Counted from the first letter of the stretch, positions 52,319 to 62,879 are shown. The stretch is DNA of 64,000 nucleotides from Onthovicinus sp900555545 (GCA_949296915.1 CASFPX010000002.1:1-64000), one strand, 5' to 3'. The notes: generated from the sequence alone by a model not told the origin. Translations and numbers: made by a program.

Positions 52319-53458
52319 TCAGATTTCATCCGGATGAAAAACCGATTGTTCCGTTTTAACAACATGGTGATTCCGGTCACAAAAGGCGATATCACAGCCG
52401 TGCGGACAAACGGTAAGATTGGCGCTGATATAATCCTTTTGCTTTTTGAGCGGCATTCCACCTATCAGAATATCACAGCATATTTTTCGCGTGTTGCGTT
52501 CCGCGTCTTGCCGCACCAGCTCCGTCTCGTGATAATGGCCGCCAATCAATAGCTGCGGGCGGTATTTTTGATTCAAAACGGCACACCAACGGTCATAGAT
52601 CTCATTTTCAATATCAAATGGCCGGCGATCCCTCCCATAGTCCTCCGTATTTCGGATGGCAAAGGGAATATGGGAAAGGATAAAGCGATACTTGATGCCG
52701 TCCCCCTGAAGCTCCTCCCACGCCAAAGCTTCCAGATATGCCGTCTGCTCCAAGCGGAAGGGATGAAACGCCGCCGTCGATCCATATTCCCGGTGGCCAT
52801 CCTCCTTATCTTCCCCACAGTCCAACAACAGAAAACACATACAGCCCACATGGGCATAATAGTATGATCGCCCGTGCGCGCATGGATACAGCTCGGAAAG
52901 GCGCTCGGCCGCCGCACCGCGCAGATCATGGTTGCCGCGTGAAAGGATTACGGGAATCCGGCCGCCGGTGATATCCGATGCGATTTTATAGGGCAGCATC
53001 AACTGGGATTCCATCGCGCTAAAATCCTGGATATCACCATTGAGCAGGAGAAGATCCAACTCTCCCCCAAAGTATCGGCCAGAGGAGACGGCGGCATCCC
53101 GTATTCCATGGGTATCGGAAATGTGACAAATCTTGATTCCCTCCGTTTTCGTGACCGGACGGAATGGATATACCCATCGCCGTTCGCGTCCCGAAAGGCA
53201 GCTAAAAGGCAGCCGGCAAAATACACGCCGGCATACAACGGTATACTCCCCCGCGCCATCCAGTTCCCGCTGTGGGATGGTAAACATCTGAACACGCGCA
53301 TTGGAAACACGCACGCCATTTGCGTGGCAAAAGTACTTTTTTCCGCCCACCTCGATATGGATCAGAGCGCTCACACGGACGGGAACGGCAATCACATAAT
53401 TTTTCTCCACCGCGCATACAGCAGGATGGCACATCATTGGCCCCAGTGTTTTTTTCAT
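52319..53458 (-). CDS. Calcineurin-like metallophosphoesterase (complete motif set)
   Basis: A 379-residue enzyme. After about 120 N-terminal residues with beta-sandwich character come CHISDTHGIRD, LLNGDIQDFSAM, ILSRGNHDLRG, LSHIPFAIR and LIGGHYHETEL, the full dimetal set. It is unrelated in detail to the 49.4 kb enzyme, which lies across convergent genes. No signal peptide. The natural substrate is unknown; phosphodiester hydrolysis is the family reaction. GGAGG precedes the ATG. Confidence 0.85.
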   Translation of the reverse strand: MKKTLGPMMCHPAVCAVEKNYVIAVPVRVSALIHIEVGGKKYFCHANGVRVSNARVQMFTIPQRELDGAGEYTVVCRRVFCRLPFSCLSGRERRWVYPFRPVTKTEGIKICHISDTHGIRDAAVSSGRYFGGELDLLLLNGDIQDFSAMESQLMLPYKIASDITGGRIPVILSRGNHDLRGAAAERLSELYPCAHGRSYYYAHVGCMCFLLLDCGEDKEDGHREYGSTAAFHPFRLEQTAYLEALAWEELQGDGIKYRFILSHIPFAIRNTEDYGRDRRPFDIENEIYDRWCAVLNQKYRPQLLIGGHYHETELVRQDAERNTRKICCDILIGGMPLKKQKDYISANLTVCPHGCDIAFCDRNHHVVKTEQSVFHPDEI

Positions 53459-53497
53459 CAGACAGCCTCCATTCTCCTGATTTTGGTCGCATAGGTT

Positions 53498-54469
53498 CTA
53501 TTCAAACGGGTATTTCATCCCCCATTGGGCTCGGATTGTATCCATCAGGCGCATGACTGCCAGCGTCTGACTGTGCGTCATCTGCGGGCACTCCAACGCG
53601 CCCGCCTCCAACGCCCTGCGGCAGGCCTCCACCTCATACTCATAACCGCTGATCTGCGCGGGGACTGGATACTCTTCAACGGGATTATGTCCCCGGTCAT
53701 ACCGGACAATCCGCTCCGGATTGTTGATATTGGTAACGGCCAGATAACCGTCCTCCCCATAGATATATCCCATCCGCCCCGTCGGCGTGAGCATGGTCGC
53801 ATGGAGGGAGGCAAGCCGCCCATCCGGCCAGGTGAGCGTGATGCTATCAATCAGATCCACGCCTGCCGCGCTCATAGCCGCGTGCGCATATACGCCCTCA
53901 AATGTATCCCCAAAGGCCATCAGGGCAAAGTTGATGGGGTAAATTCCAACGTCGAGCAGCGCGCCTCCGGCGAGTTCCGGCCTGTTCAGACGTTCTACCG
54001 CCCCAAGTGGGTAACCGATATCCGCTTGGATGGAGTGGACACGTCCCAATACGCCGGAATCCACAATCTGCCGGATGATCTGCCGGGAGGGCATATAGCG
54101 GGTCCAAATGGCCTCCGTAATAAACACCCGCTTTTCCCGGGCAAGGATGAGCACATGCTCCGCCTGGGATGCTGTGGCAGTGAACGACTTTTCACACAGG
54201 ACCGGTTTGCCATGCGTAATACAGAGCTCCGCCTGGGCCGCATGATGGGAATGCGGTGTGGCGATATAGACCAGATCCACCGACGGATCCGCCAGCATGT
54301 CCCCATAAGAGCCATAGGCATGTGCCACGCCAAACCGGCTGGCAAAGGCCTGCGCCTTATCCAGACTGCGCGAGGCCACACCATAACAGCAGTACCGGTC
54401 ATCCATCCCCCGGATGGTATCCGCCATCTTGCCGGCGATGTGTCCGGCACCCAGAATTCCGATATTCAT
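53498..54469 (-). CDS. Gfo/Idh/MocA family oxidoreductase
   Basis: A 323-residue NAD(P)-dependent oxidoreductase. The Rossmann motif MNIGILGAGHIAGKMADTI, DLVYIATPHSHHAAQAELCI and the EKSFTAT loop with its Lys are those of the family, followed by an alpha/beta substrate domain. Members oxidise sugars, inositols or related polyols. The second domain contains the expected GGALLDVGIYPINFALM. It lies 20 bp downstream of sbcC on the same strand. Confidence 0.9.
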   Translation of the reverse strand: MNIGILGAGHIAGKMADTIRGMDDRYCCYGVASRSLDKAQAFASRFGVAHAYGSYGDMLADPSVDLVYIATPHSHHAAQAELCITHGKPVLCEKSFTATASQAEHVLILAREKRVFITEAIWTRYMPSRQIIRQIVDSGVLGRVHSIQADIGYPLGAVERLNRPELAGGALLDVGIYPINFALMAFGDTFEGVYAHAAMSAAGVDLIDSITLTWPDGRLASLHATMLTPTGRMGYIYGEDGYLAVTNINNPERIVRYDRGHNPVEEYPVPAQISGYEYEVEACRRALEAGALECPQMTHSQTLAVMRLMDTIRAQWGMKYPFE

Positions 54470-54489
54470 CTGATAACCCCCTTATATCC

Positions 54490-57243
54490 TTAAACAATCA
54501 GTTTGGCACAGCTGCCGCCGGAGCGCTCCTTAGTGACGACAATCTGCCTATCAATTTGATCCTTGAGCTCCGCTACGTGTGAAATAATCCCGACCAAGCG
54601 GCGGCTTTCAGCCAATCCATTCAGCACCCGAACGGCCTGCCGTAAGGCCTCCTCGTCCAGCGAACCGAACCCCTCATCGATAAACATGGTGTCCAGCTGA
54701 ACGCCGCCCGCAGCGGACTGGATTTCATCGGAGAGGCCGAGCGCCAAAGCCAGTGAGGCCAGGAACGATTCGCCGCCCGAAAGCGTGCGCACGCTCCGGC
54801 GGCTGCCGTTGTAGTGGTCAAGGACCTCCAACTCCAAACCGCTCTGGCTGCGGTTATTGGCCGCGCCCCGACGGCGCTCTAATTCGTACTGTCCGCCCGT
54901 CATCACCATCAATCGAGTGTTGGCACGGATCAGGATCCGGTCAAAGTACGCCATCTGCACATACGTCTCCAACATAACTTTTTCCTGGCCGGCGAGCGTA
55001 CCGTTGGCTGTATCAGAGAGGGCGCGCAGCCACCTCAGCTTTTCCTCTGCGGCGGGCAATTCCGCACCGTATTGACGGATCCGCTCCCGGGCGGACCTGT
55101 TTTTCTCCATACGGGTATGAACCGCCATCATCTGATCCGACAACAGCTTGCGGTGCTGCGCCTCCCCCTCGAGTGAAGCGCGTATTTTTACGATATCGAA
55201 CCGTTCGCTGTCGCGGAGACGGTCGGAAAGTTCACGCACAGTCCCGCGCAGGCCGTCCGCTATAGACAACGCCTCCCGGTATGCCTTTTCCGCCTGACCT
55301 ACCGCATCGCTGACCAGCTGCCGGAACTCTTTAAGAGACCGGATCTCCCTTCCCGCCTCTGCGCTGCTGCTATAGGGCAGCTGACTGCGGATCTTATCCA
55401 TGCGCGCCTGCGCATGACCCAAGTCGCTCTCGAGCTGAGTGCACTTTGTCTGATATTGTTGCACCATCCGTTCCCCGTCGGGGATCTTACGCTCCGCACG
55501 ATCCAAAATCTTTTGAATTTCCTCCAGGCGGAGAAGATTCTTTTCCTGCCCGGTCAAATCACTTTCCAGACGGTCTATCTCCGCCCGGGTACATGCGGTG
55601 GCATCCGCAATCCGCTGCCGCCACTCCGTTTCGTCCGCCCCTGGGATCATTTGCTCCAGATGGTTCAGGAATCGATCATGTGCCGATTCAAACTGACCGG
55701 CGAACTGTCCTGCCCGGCGACTTTGATCGGCCTGTACGGCTGCATCGCGCTCCATCTCCTCCCGGGCACGGTTGACATCCCCTTCCCCCGGCGCATCCTG
55801 AGCAAGGGGGGCGAGGGACGGGTGATCGCATGAGCCGCAGACCGGGCACGGGATGCCCTCCCCAAGCGTAGACGCCAAAAGACCGGCCTGTGCATCCAGA
55901 AACAATCGGTTTAAACGGGTATATTCCTGACTGCTCGCCTGGGCACGGGATGTGGCGCTTCTATATGCCTCCTGTGCCTGTTCCAATGATGCACGCAGTT
56001 GAACAAGCGCCTTCCCCTCTTCGTCCAGTGCGCACAGCTGGGCAAGCCGTTGCCCCTGTTCGCTTTTAGCCGCAGTAAGGCGTTCTTTTTCCGCAGCGGG
56101 ATTTCCCAACGATTCCTGCTCACGCTGGGAGTCCTCGCGCTGCTTTTTCAGTTTATCAAGCGCCTGTGTGCACCGAAGGAGATGCGCATGGCTCTCCCGC
56201 TGTTCCTCCAACAACCGGCCATATTCTTCCCGCTCCCTGTCCAACTCCTTGTACTGATCCATCTGGCTCTCGATCAGAGCGATCCGGCTCAGTGCCTGCT
56301 CGGCCTGTGGGGTACGGGAGCGTTCCCGTTCCAGGCACGCCTTTTTTTCGTCCACGTCTCTTTCTGCCAGCTTTAGCTGCCCCTTTGCCTGTTCCAGCCG
56401 TTTTTGGCTGCGTTCAATTTCCTCTGCTTTACCGAGCAGCTGCTGGATTTGGGCAAGCGCGTCATCGGATTCCTTGATCTGCTGCTGGAACGCCTCCCCA
56501 AGGGAATTATCCCGTTCAATCATCTCGTTTGCCAGATCATCAAGCTCCTCCGGCGTCAGGACATCGGCCTGTGAAAGCCGCTCGCTGTCCTCCTCCGTAC
56601 CGGAGAGCAGTCCGGCTGCCTGCATCATCGCGGCACGCTCCCGCTCACAGGTTCGCGCCCATTCGTTTGCCTGTACTTTCAGTTGCTCCTGAAGCGTACT
56701 ATACCGCTCCGTGCGGAATAAACGGCGGAAGATACGGATCCGCTCATCCGTAGAGGCGAGCAGCAATTTTAAAAAGTCCCCCTGTGCAATCATGGCGACC
56801 TGCGTGAACTGGTTCCGGTCGACGCCCATGATTTTTTCGATCTCCGCTGTCACGTCGCGCGCACGTGTCACAATGCGTCCCCCTGGGCAGCAGAGCTCCG
56901 CCTCCTGTTGCTGCCGGACCATGCCGTTCCCCCGCTTTGCGGGCCGTTCATATTCCGGCACACGGCGAACTGTGTACTCCTGTCCCGCGTAGCGGAAGAT
57001 CAATTCCACAAAGGTGGGCGTGTCCGAAGCGGCATACTTGCTGCGGAACATCCCCGGAGATCGGGCACCGCCGCTCGCCTCGCCATAGAGGGCAAAGGTG
57101 ATCGCATCAAAAATAGTCGTCTTCCCTGCGCCGGTGTCCCCGGCGATCAGGTAGAGGCCGCTCTCACCCAGCTTGTCTAATTCCAGTTCCATCCGCCCTG
57201 CGTAGGGGCCAAAGGCGGATAAGGTCAGCTTAACCGGTCTCAT
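54490..57243 (-). CDS. sbcC: Exonuclease subunit SbcC
   Basis: A 917-residue SMC-like ATPase of the SbcCD nuclease, which opens DNA hairpins and processes blocked ends. The N-terminal Walker A is GDTGAGKTTIFDAI; long coiled coils flank a zinc hook, CPVCGSCDHPS (about residue 450); the C-terminal signature is RTLSGGESFLASLAL and Walker B is MFIDEGFGSLDEE. Length is a little short of E. coli SbcC but typical of Firmicutes. It overlaps the sbcD stop by four bases. Confidence 0.95.
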   Translation of the reverse strand: MRPVKLTLSAFGPYAGRMELELDKLGESGLYLIAGDTGAGKTTIFDAITFALYGEASGGARSPGMFRSKYAASDTPTFVELIFRYAGQEYTVRRVPEYERPAKRGNGMVRQQQEAELCCPGGRIVTRARDVTAEIEKIMGVDRNQFTQVAMIAQGDFLKLLLASTDERIRIFRRLFRTERYSTLQEQLKVQANEWARTCERERAAMMQAAGLLSGTEEDSERLSQADVLTPEELDDLANEMIERDNSLGEAFQQQIKESDDALAQIQQLLGKAEEIERSQKRLEQAKGQLKLAERDVDEKKACLERERSRTPQAEQALSRIALIESQMDQYKELDREREEYGRLLEEQRESHAHLLRCTQALDKLKKQREDSQREQESLGNPAAEKERLTAAKSEQGQRLAQLCALDEEGKALVQLRASLEQAQEAYRSATSRAQASSQEYTRLNRLFLDAQAGLLASTLGEGIPCPVCGSCDHPSLAPLAQDAPGEGDVNRAREEMERDAAVQADQSRRAGQFAGQFESAHDRFLNHLEQMIPGADETEWRQRIADATACTRAEIDRLESDLTGQEKNLLRLEEIQKILDRAERKIPDGERMVQQYQTKCTQLESDLGHAQARMDKIRSQLPYSSSAEAGREIRSLKEFRQLVSDAVGQAEKAYREALSIADGLRGTVRELSDRLRDSERFDIVKIRASLEGEAQHRKLLSDQMMAVHTRMEKNRSARERIRQYGAELPAAEEKLRWLRALSDTANGTLAGQEKVMLETYVQMAYFDRILIRANTRLMVMTGGQYELERRRGAANNRSQSGLELEVLDHYNGSRRSVRTLSGGESFLASLALALGLSDEIQSAAGGVQLDTMFIDEGFGSLDEEALRQAVRVLNGLAESRRLVGIISHVAELKDQIDRQIVVTKERSGGSCAKLIV

Positions 57244-58376
57244 ACAGCGCCCTCCCAGATTGTTTCAATCAATTCCGCCAAATAACCGCGCTGCTCTTCG
57301 GACAGTTCACGGCCGTTTTTCTGCCGGTAAAAAGATGCGAACAAATCCGCCGGGGACTGCGTCTCCACTGCCTCCATCGGGAGCAGTGAAATCTCCCGCC
57401 GTGTACGGGTGTTATCGTAATCGAGCTTCATGATATTCGGGTAGATCACCCGCAGGCGGTTGATGGCCTCCGGGACGTCCTCTTCATCCGTCAATGTGAT
57501 ATGAAAATAGCACTGTGTGTTGAGATCCTGGTAAAAGGAGCGCTCCACCAATTGGGCGTATGTTCCCCGCAGCTCTGCCATCTCCCGCTGCGGGACGAGC
57601 GGCAGCACACGAACGTTCAAATCCCCTTTTTCCCCAAGTTGTACAACCGTTACGGATTTTTGATGGCGCACCTCGGAGAAGGAGTACTTGAGCGGCGTTC
57701 CGCAGTACCGCACGCGGTCGCTCCCGACATTTTGGGGCCCGTGCAGATGGCCAAGCGCCGTATAATCAAACGGCTCGAATACGGAGACATCCACCTGATC
57801 CGTCCCGCCCACGGTGAGCTCCTCCGAATCGCAGGTCAGCGCGCCGGCCACAAATTGATGCGTCACCAAAATGTTCCGCTCGGCCGGATCCATGGCCAGA
57901 TGTGCGATTGCAGAGCGCATAGCACCGGTATATCCATCAATTGTCTCCTCGGGGAAACAGGCGCGTACGTGCGCCGGCTTGACAAAGGGCAGCAAATAAA
58001 AGTGCACCGGCCCAAATCTATCCGTCAGCGTCACCGGCGTCACCTGCCCACTGTAGACCGGAGAAAAATAGACGCCGCTCCCCTGCATGAGCCCTGAGCC
58101 AAAGGCAATCCGCTCGGCCGAGTCATGATTCCCGCTGACGGCGAGGACTTTAATGCCCCGGCCAGACAGTTCGGATAAAAAGGCATCCAGCAATGCGACC
58201 GCTTCCGCCGGGGGAACCGGCTTATCATATAGATCCCCCGCAATCAGGACGGCCTGTGGGCGCTCCGCGTCCGCCAGAGCGAGCACCTGATCCAAAATAT
58301 ATTTTTGATCCTCAAGCATGGAAAAACCGTTTACCCGCTTGCCCAAATGGAGATCAGACAAATGAAATAACTTCAT
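57240..58376 (-). CDS. sbcD: Exonuclease subunit SbcD
   Basis: A 378-residue dimetal nuclease subunit of SbcCD. LFHLSDLHLGKRV, LIAGDLYDKPVPP, VSGNHDSAER and YTALGHLHGPQ make the phosphodiesterase site. The start at 58376 is set by GGAGG six bases upstream and by the family's usual MKLFHLSDLH; the longer frame adds 20 residues without support. Translationally coupled to sbcC. Confidence 0.95.
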   Translation of the reverse strand: MKLFHLSDLHLGKRVNGFSMLEDQKYILDQVLALADAERPQAVLIAGDLYDKPVPPAEAVALLDAFLSELSGRGIKVLAVSGNHDSAERIAFGSGLMQGSGVYFSPVYSGQVTPVTLTDRFGPVHFYLLPFVKPAHVRACFPEETIDGYTGAMRSAIAHLAMDPAERNILVTHQFVAGALTCDSEELTVGGTDQVDVSVFEPFDYTALGHLHGPQNVGSDRVRYCGTPLKYSFSEVRHQKSVTVVQLGEKGDLNVRVLPLVPQREMAELRGTYAQLVERSFYQDLNTQCYFHITLTDEEDVPEAINRLRVIYPNIMKLDYDNTRTRREISLLPMEAVETQSPADLFASFYRQKNGRELSEEQRGYLAELIETIWEGAV

Positions 58377-58417
58377 AAAATGCCTCCGCAGATCCAATCT
58401 ATTTAAAAGCATAACAA

Positions 58418-58472
58418 AAAATCCGGCGGAGTGCAACCTGCCGTGTGCTGGCTAAATTGCTCCGCCGGATCA
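58418..58472 (-). terminator. Terminator after the GtrA-type gene
   Basis: Arms ATCCGGCGGAG and CTCCGCCGGAT (58421-58431 / 58460-58470) close a long loop that can fold further; the minus-strand tail is TTTTTTG, just upstream of the sbcD start. Confidence 0.85.
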
Positions 58473-58481
58473 ATTGATCGG

Positions 58482-59039
58482 TTATTTCTGTTTTTTCTGG
58501 CGCATGAGCAGCTTATCGATCGGGAAGTAGATAAAGAACTGGAGCGCACTGCACACCATGGTGGAGATGTTACCCGCCAGCTTATCATTGACATCCATCC
58601 CGATGAGCCAAGCGTTGATCGTCGGGGAGAGCCAAGCCGAGAAACAGATCAGCAGGATCGTTGCGATAATGTAAATCGTCAGGGTCACCGGTATGTTGTT
58701 GTTGGCGTTGAACGTCTTTTCCCGGTTGACGAAGAACGCCACAATCTGTGCCACCACGTTGGAAACATTAAACGCAATGAAATAACCGAGGCCGTTTGCC
58801 GCCGCCGGATAGTCAAAAACCCACCAGTGGAAATCACGTGTGAACAGATCCTGAATCGGCGGGAGCAGCTGTAAAATATTCAGCAGTGCAAACTGGACGA
58901 TACACGCCAGCAAACTGACTACGATAAATTTGACAAACTGCCACGCCGTAACAACGGCAGAACCCTTCTCGGCTGCGGCACTATCCACCTTGTGCAGCAC
59001 ACCTTTTTTTTCCTGCTTTTCCGCCTGTTTCTGACTCAT
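58482..59039 (-). CDS. GtrA family membrane protein
   Basis: A 185-residue protein with four predicted membrane helices, the GtrA layout. FVKFIVVSLLACIVQFALLN begins the domain, and FFVNREKTFNANNN after the second helix pair and CSALQFFIYFPIDKLLMRQKK at the end are family-typical. GtrA proteins are thought to flip undecaprenyl-phosphate-linked sugars; the GT2 gene at 27-28 kb could supply such a lipid. The ATG at 59039 follows GGAGGG. Confidence 0.88.
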   Translation of the reverse strand: MSQKQAEKQEKKGVLHKVDSAAAEKGSAVVTAWQFVKFIVVSLLACIVQFALLNILQLLPPIQDLFTRDFHWWVFDYPAAANGLGYFIAFNVSNVVAQIVAFFVNREKTFNANNNIPVTLTIYIIATILLICFSAWLSPTINAWLIGMDVNDKLAGNISTMVCSALQFFIYFPIDKLLMRQKKQK

Positions 59040-59143
59040 TCTATAACCCTCCAATGAATTATTCCGATAGATAGTAATTATTATAGTGATTTTTCTCAAA
59101 AAAGGCAACTACTATTTAAAAATTGGGCATCTTTGGTGGGATT

Positions 59144-60211
59144 TTATGATTTACACCCGTCAACAGCCGGGGCGTTCCACCCCCGCTGGATTCCCAGCGC
59201 ACGTGCAACCCGCATTAGATTGTCCACATCGCCCGGAACCAGCCTACCATTGTAATCCGGCGGCAGGTTGATTACCAGCATATTCCCGTTCTTTTCCAGT
59301 ATCCTGTAATTACGTATGATCTCCTCCGCATCCATGAGCGGCTTGGCGGCATAAGTATCGGAGTAAAACCAGCTGAATTCTTGCCGGGAACAGATGGTCA
59401 TCTCAAAGGGGAGATAGTACTCTTTGCCATTGAAAGTGTAAATTTTAGGGTCATCCTCCCGGCACATATGCGGATCCCACAGCCTGAAATCCGAGGGGAA
59501 CATCCGCAGCGGATCGCGGTCCTGATAATTCTGCGGCTGGTAGCGGGGATCCGGCCCGCCCTTTTTCTCGGAATACTCCCCCACCGTGTGGTTTACGCCG
59601 ATCTGGCAGCAGGGCTGAAGTGTTTTGACCAGGTTGTACAGGCGATACAGCTGCCAGGCGCGGCACGGTTTATCCCATGCGCCGTCAAACCAGAGCTCGA
59701 CAACCTCTCCATACCGGCCGTCCAGCAACTCCGTCAGCTGGCGCTCCATATACGCGACATACTTCTCATTATTCCGATAGCACCACTCATGGCGATCCCA
59801 CAGGGAATAATACAGGCCCAGTTTAATCCCGTACTTCCGGCACGCCTCCGATACGGCGCGCACAACATCCGTGGGATTGGGTGAATAGTTGACCGAATAC
59901 TTGGTGGTATGGGTATCCCACAGGCAGAAGCCATCGTGATGTTTGGTGATTAGAATAACATAGTTCATCCCCGCCTCATACGCCGTACGCACCCAGCTGT
60001 CCGCTTCCACAGCCGTGGGGCGGTAACTGCGGATCGGGAGCCGGCCGTTGGACCACTCCGTATTATTGAACGTATTAATACCAAAATGGATAAACATGCC
60101 AAACCGCCGTGCCATCTGTTCCTTTTGATAATCATTAGGTTCCAGCGATGGTTGCTGCATATGCGGATACTCGTGTTCAGGATAGGGCTTTTTCTTACGG
60201 AACAACATCAT
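59144..60211 (-). CDS. GH29 alpha-L-fucosidase
   Basis: A 355-residue retaining fucosidase. FGMFIHFGINTFNN, VILITKHHDGFCLWD and KLGLYYSLWDRHEW are GH29 landmarks, and the nucleophile Asp lies in VELWFDGAWD. It lacks signal peptide and any C-terminal lectin domain, being a barrel-only form. The start at 60211 has AAGGAG seven bases before ATGATG. It lies 87 bp after the GH116 gene and is likely in its operon. The acid/base residue of this subfamily cannot be assigned from sequence. Confidence 0.9.
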   Translation of the reverse strand: MMLFRKKKPYPEHEYPHMQQPSLEPNDYQKEQMARRFGMFIHFGINTFNNTEWSNGRLPIRSYRPTAVEADSWVRTAYEAGMNYVILITKHHDGFCLWDTHTTKYSVNYSPNPTDVVRAVSEACRKYGIKLGLYYSLWDRHEWCYRNNEKYVAYMERQLTELLDGRYGEVVELWFDGAWDKPCRAWQLYRLYNLVKTLQPCCQIGVNHTVGEYSEKKGGPDPRYQPQNYQDRDPLRMFPSDFRLWDPHMCREDDPKIYTFNGKEYYLPFEMTICSRQEFSWFYSDTYAAKPLMDAEEIIRNYRILEKNGNMLVINLPPDYNGRLVPGDVDNLMRVARALGIQRGWNAPAVDGCKS

Positions 60212-60298
60212 GGAAAAACTCCTTTTTGAATAAAAATAAAACAACCACAGCCCTGTCAGGCAATGATATGGCAATACGACTCTTTTGGGAAAGTCCTA

Positions 60299-62830
60299 TT
60301 ATCGACTTTCCCCGATAAACAGCACATCCCCTGATGACAAGGAGACCTGAAATGCAACAGCATCCCCCTCCTGCGAAAAAGGAACTTCAGACGTCCCGAG
60401 CAGAACATATTCCACCCGTCGGAGCGGATGAACCATTCGTTTGAGTGTCAAGCTACCGTACAGGATCTCCACACGCAGCCCTTCCTCCTCCCAGGAGGCC
60501 ATCCCCCAAGCTGTGCCGATGGACCAAAAATACCGCCCAGGGTGTATCGGACGGAAGCCGACCATCCCCTGTGTTAAGTCATAGCAGAACCCACTGTAAG
60601 CAAGCAACAGCGAATAGCTGGCCATCGCCCGCGCATAGCTGGCCCCACACTCAATCTCCGCCCAGGGGTTACGCTTTTTTCCATCATAGCGCGATCGAAT
60701 CGCGGAAACAATCTCCAGCGCTTCCCGCTCCATCCCGCACTGGAGCATCCCGCACGCCACAGCGTACTCAAACCCGGTCATACATTCCTCCGTGTACGGG
60801 ATGGGGATTTTCGGCTTTACCTTACCGTCCTGCCAAGTGCACATCATCACGCCGCTTTCCCCGTCACAGGCGAACACCCGGCAGGGATTAAACACCTCGC
60901 GCATGGATCGAAAATTGTTATGATAAATACTCTGAAGTGCCCTTTTGCGGTGATCGGGATCAAAAACAGGGGGCAGCCCCATCAACCCGGCGTGCCAATC
61001 CGCTGTAACCTGGTCAACTTCGCACCCGCTGCCCAGTTGGTACTTGATCTGGCCAAGCACAGGGTCCCAATACGTATTGCGGCATGATTTCCCATACTTT
61101 GCGAGTGCTCTGTCACTTTGCAGATCAATTTCCTGCACGTAATGTTCCCCATCAAACAGATGCTCCTCCACCCAGCGATGGCCCTTTTCATACAATGCCC
61201 GGTATTCACGCGCGCTGCCGTGATCGCCCATCGCCTCCGCCATCTCCGCCCCGGCGAGCAGCGCGCCGTGGTAAAATCCCGTCAGCCAGGAATTGGCGCC
61301 AAAGAGCTCCATATCGAGCGTATGGTGCTGACGGCCATGAATCACCCCGGTCTTATCCGGATCCCAACGGTCGGCGTTCCGACTGCTCCAGGCGTAGGCG
61401 ATGCAGGACTGGATCCGCGGCCAGTACCGGCGCAGCCATTCACTGTCGCCGCTGATCTTCCACTCGCGGTAGAACTTCATCACCGTGCCCATCTGACCGT
61501 CCACACATGCGCGGAAAAACTGCCTGCGGCCGAACGGGATCGTACTGCGGAAGTGGGTGCACCCGCTCTTCTCCAGATTATAGTCAAGTTCCGTCTCACG
61601 GACACTGCGCTCGAGCTCCGGAAAAAGGAACGGGAGCGCATAGGCGTAATTCCACACATGCTGGCACGTTCCCTCACAGCTACCATCCTGGCGGCTGACG
61701 CCCTCCCATCCGTAAAAGGTTCCGTCCTCCATACGCAGGCAGGTACTTGATTTCAGGATTGCCAGGTTCCCCTGTACGGCATCCAACACGCATTCCGGCA
61801 GTGTGGAAGAAAAAAGGGCATCGTGAAATCGCCGCGTTTCCTTATACAGGCGGTTCCAATTTTTCAAACAGTAGTTGGCCACATCCCCTGCATCCTGGAA
61901 CATACAGGCATAGTAATTGCGCCACCGGGGACGATGCAGGACTTTAGGCCCCCAGTACTTAACGCAGTTTGGCACATACCAGGCGAGGATAAATCGTATG
62001 CCGCCCGATTCCCCCGGGTTCACCGTGACACTGGCTGTGAGCGTAGAGGTATCCGGCTGGCCCTTGACCGGACGGTCATACATCCTGCCGGGGATAGAAC
62101 CAAAGGTGAAAAATTCGTTATTAAACATGGTCAAATTATCAAACCATCCGCCGCGGTACCAATACGCCTGGGCGGCCGACTCCGTGCAGTCCGTAGCGAC
62201 AACAACCTGGCCATAATCCAGGCTTTTTCGGTTCCCAGATGATCCGTGCATTACGATGGAGGCAAATGGCCCCTCTGCGCCGGCGCTGTGCAGCCCGGGA
62301 CTGTGGAGTGGATTTGTCACGGAAAAGGCGATTGTATATTTCAGCGGTACATCGGCTGTATTTTGAATATGAAAAGAGAAAAAGGCTGCCGGTATGCTGC
62401 TGTCGTCCGCATTGCCTGGGATAAAAGGATTGAATGCCTCCATCGTGACCGCACCGGGGAAACAGGGATCCGAAAGCTCCAGCCGTGCGAGAGGGAATTC
62501 ACCATAAAAATCGGTGTGCTCAAAATGGCGTTCGCCCGCCATAGTCCCACGGTTCGGGCCGTGCCCATATCCCCAGGAGTGGTTCCCACTGTGCAGGCCA
62601 CCCATAAAATCGCGCGCGATGTCGCCCTGGAGAATCCGTCCGTCCACCATGCGGCAGCGATCCTCCGCCTTGATGGCAAAGTGCGTAAATCCGTTAATGC
62701 TCTCCCGATTGGGGCGGTTGTTCAGCTCCCAATCCACCAGGCTTCCGTTGCCCGCAAGACCCACACTTCCAGCACCGATCCCGCCGAGGGGGAATGATAT
62801 ATTGGCAGTACTGTCCCCTTGATAGACCAT
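60299..62830 (-). CDS. GH116 family glycosidase (glucosylceramidase-like)
   Basis: An 843-residue retaining glycosidase related to human GBA2. The N-terminal beta-sandwich begins ISFPLGGIGAGSVGLAGNGSLVDWE. The C-terminal toroid includes GSCEGTCQHVWNYAYALPFLFPELERSVRETE, the nucleophile region, and WDPDKTGVIHGRQHHTLD. GH116 enzymes cleave beta-glucosides, beta-xylosides or beta-N-acetylglucosaminides; specificity is not readable here. The start at 62830 (MVYQGDSTAN) has GGAG six bases upstream and lies about 40 bp after a strong promoter; the longer frame from 62881 would begin at the promoter itself. Confidence 0.9.
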   Translation of the reverse strand: MVYQGDSTANISFPLGGIGAGSVGLAGNGSLVDWELNNRPNRESINGFTHFAIKAEDRCRMVDGRILQGDIARDFMGGLHSGNHSWGYGHGPNRGTMAGERHFEHTDFYGEFPLARLELSDPCFPGAVTMEAFNPFIPGNADDSSIPAAFFSFHIQNTADVPLKYTIAFSVTNPLHSPGLHSAGAEGPFASIVMHGSSGNRKSLDYGQVVVATDCTESAAQAYWYRGGWFDNLTMFNNEFFTFGSIPGRMYDRPVKGQPDTSTLTASVTVNPGESGGIRFILAWYVPNCVKYWGPKVLHRPRWRNYYACMFQDAGDVANYCLKNWNRLYKETRRFHDALFSSTLPECVLDAVQGNLAILKSSTCLRMEDGTFYGWEGVSRQDGSCEGTCQHVWNYAYALPFLFPELERSVRETELDYNLEKSGCTHFRSTIPFGRRQFFRACVDGQMGTVMKFYREWKISGDSEWLRRYWPRIQSCIAYAWSSRNADRWDPDKTGVIHGRQHHTLDMELFGANSWLTGFYHGALLAGAEMAEAMGDHGSAREYRALYEKGHRWVEEHLFDGEHYVQEIDLQSDRALAKYGKSCRNTYWDPVLGQIKYQLGSGCEVDQVTADWHAGLMGLPPVFDPDHRKRALQSIYHNNFRSMREVFNPCRVFACDGESGVMMCTWQDGKVKPKIPIPYTEECMTGFEYAVACGMLQCGMEREALEIVSAIRSRYDGKKRNPWAEIECGASYARAMASYSLLLAYSGFCYDLTQGMVGFRPIHPGRYFWSIGTAWGMASWEEEGLRVEILYGSLTLKRMVHPLRRVEYVLLGTSEVPFSQEGDAVAFQVSLSSGDVLFIGESR

Positions 62831-62879
62831 ATTTTTCTCCAATCCGCCGTTTGTTTGATTGACCAGCATATTTTTCACC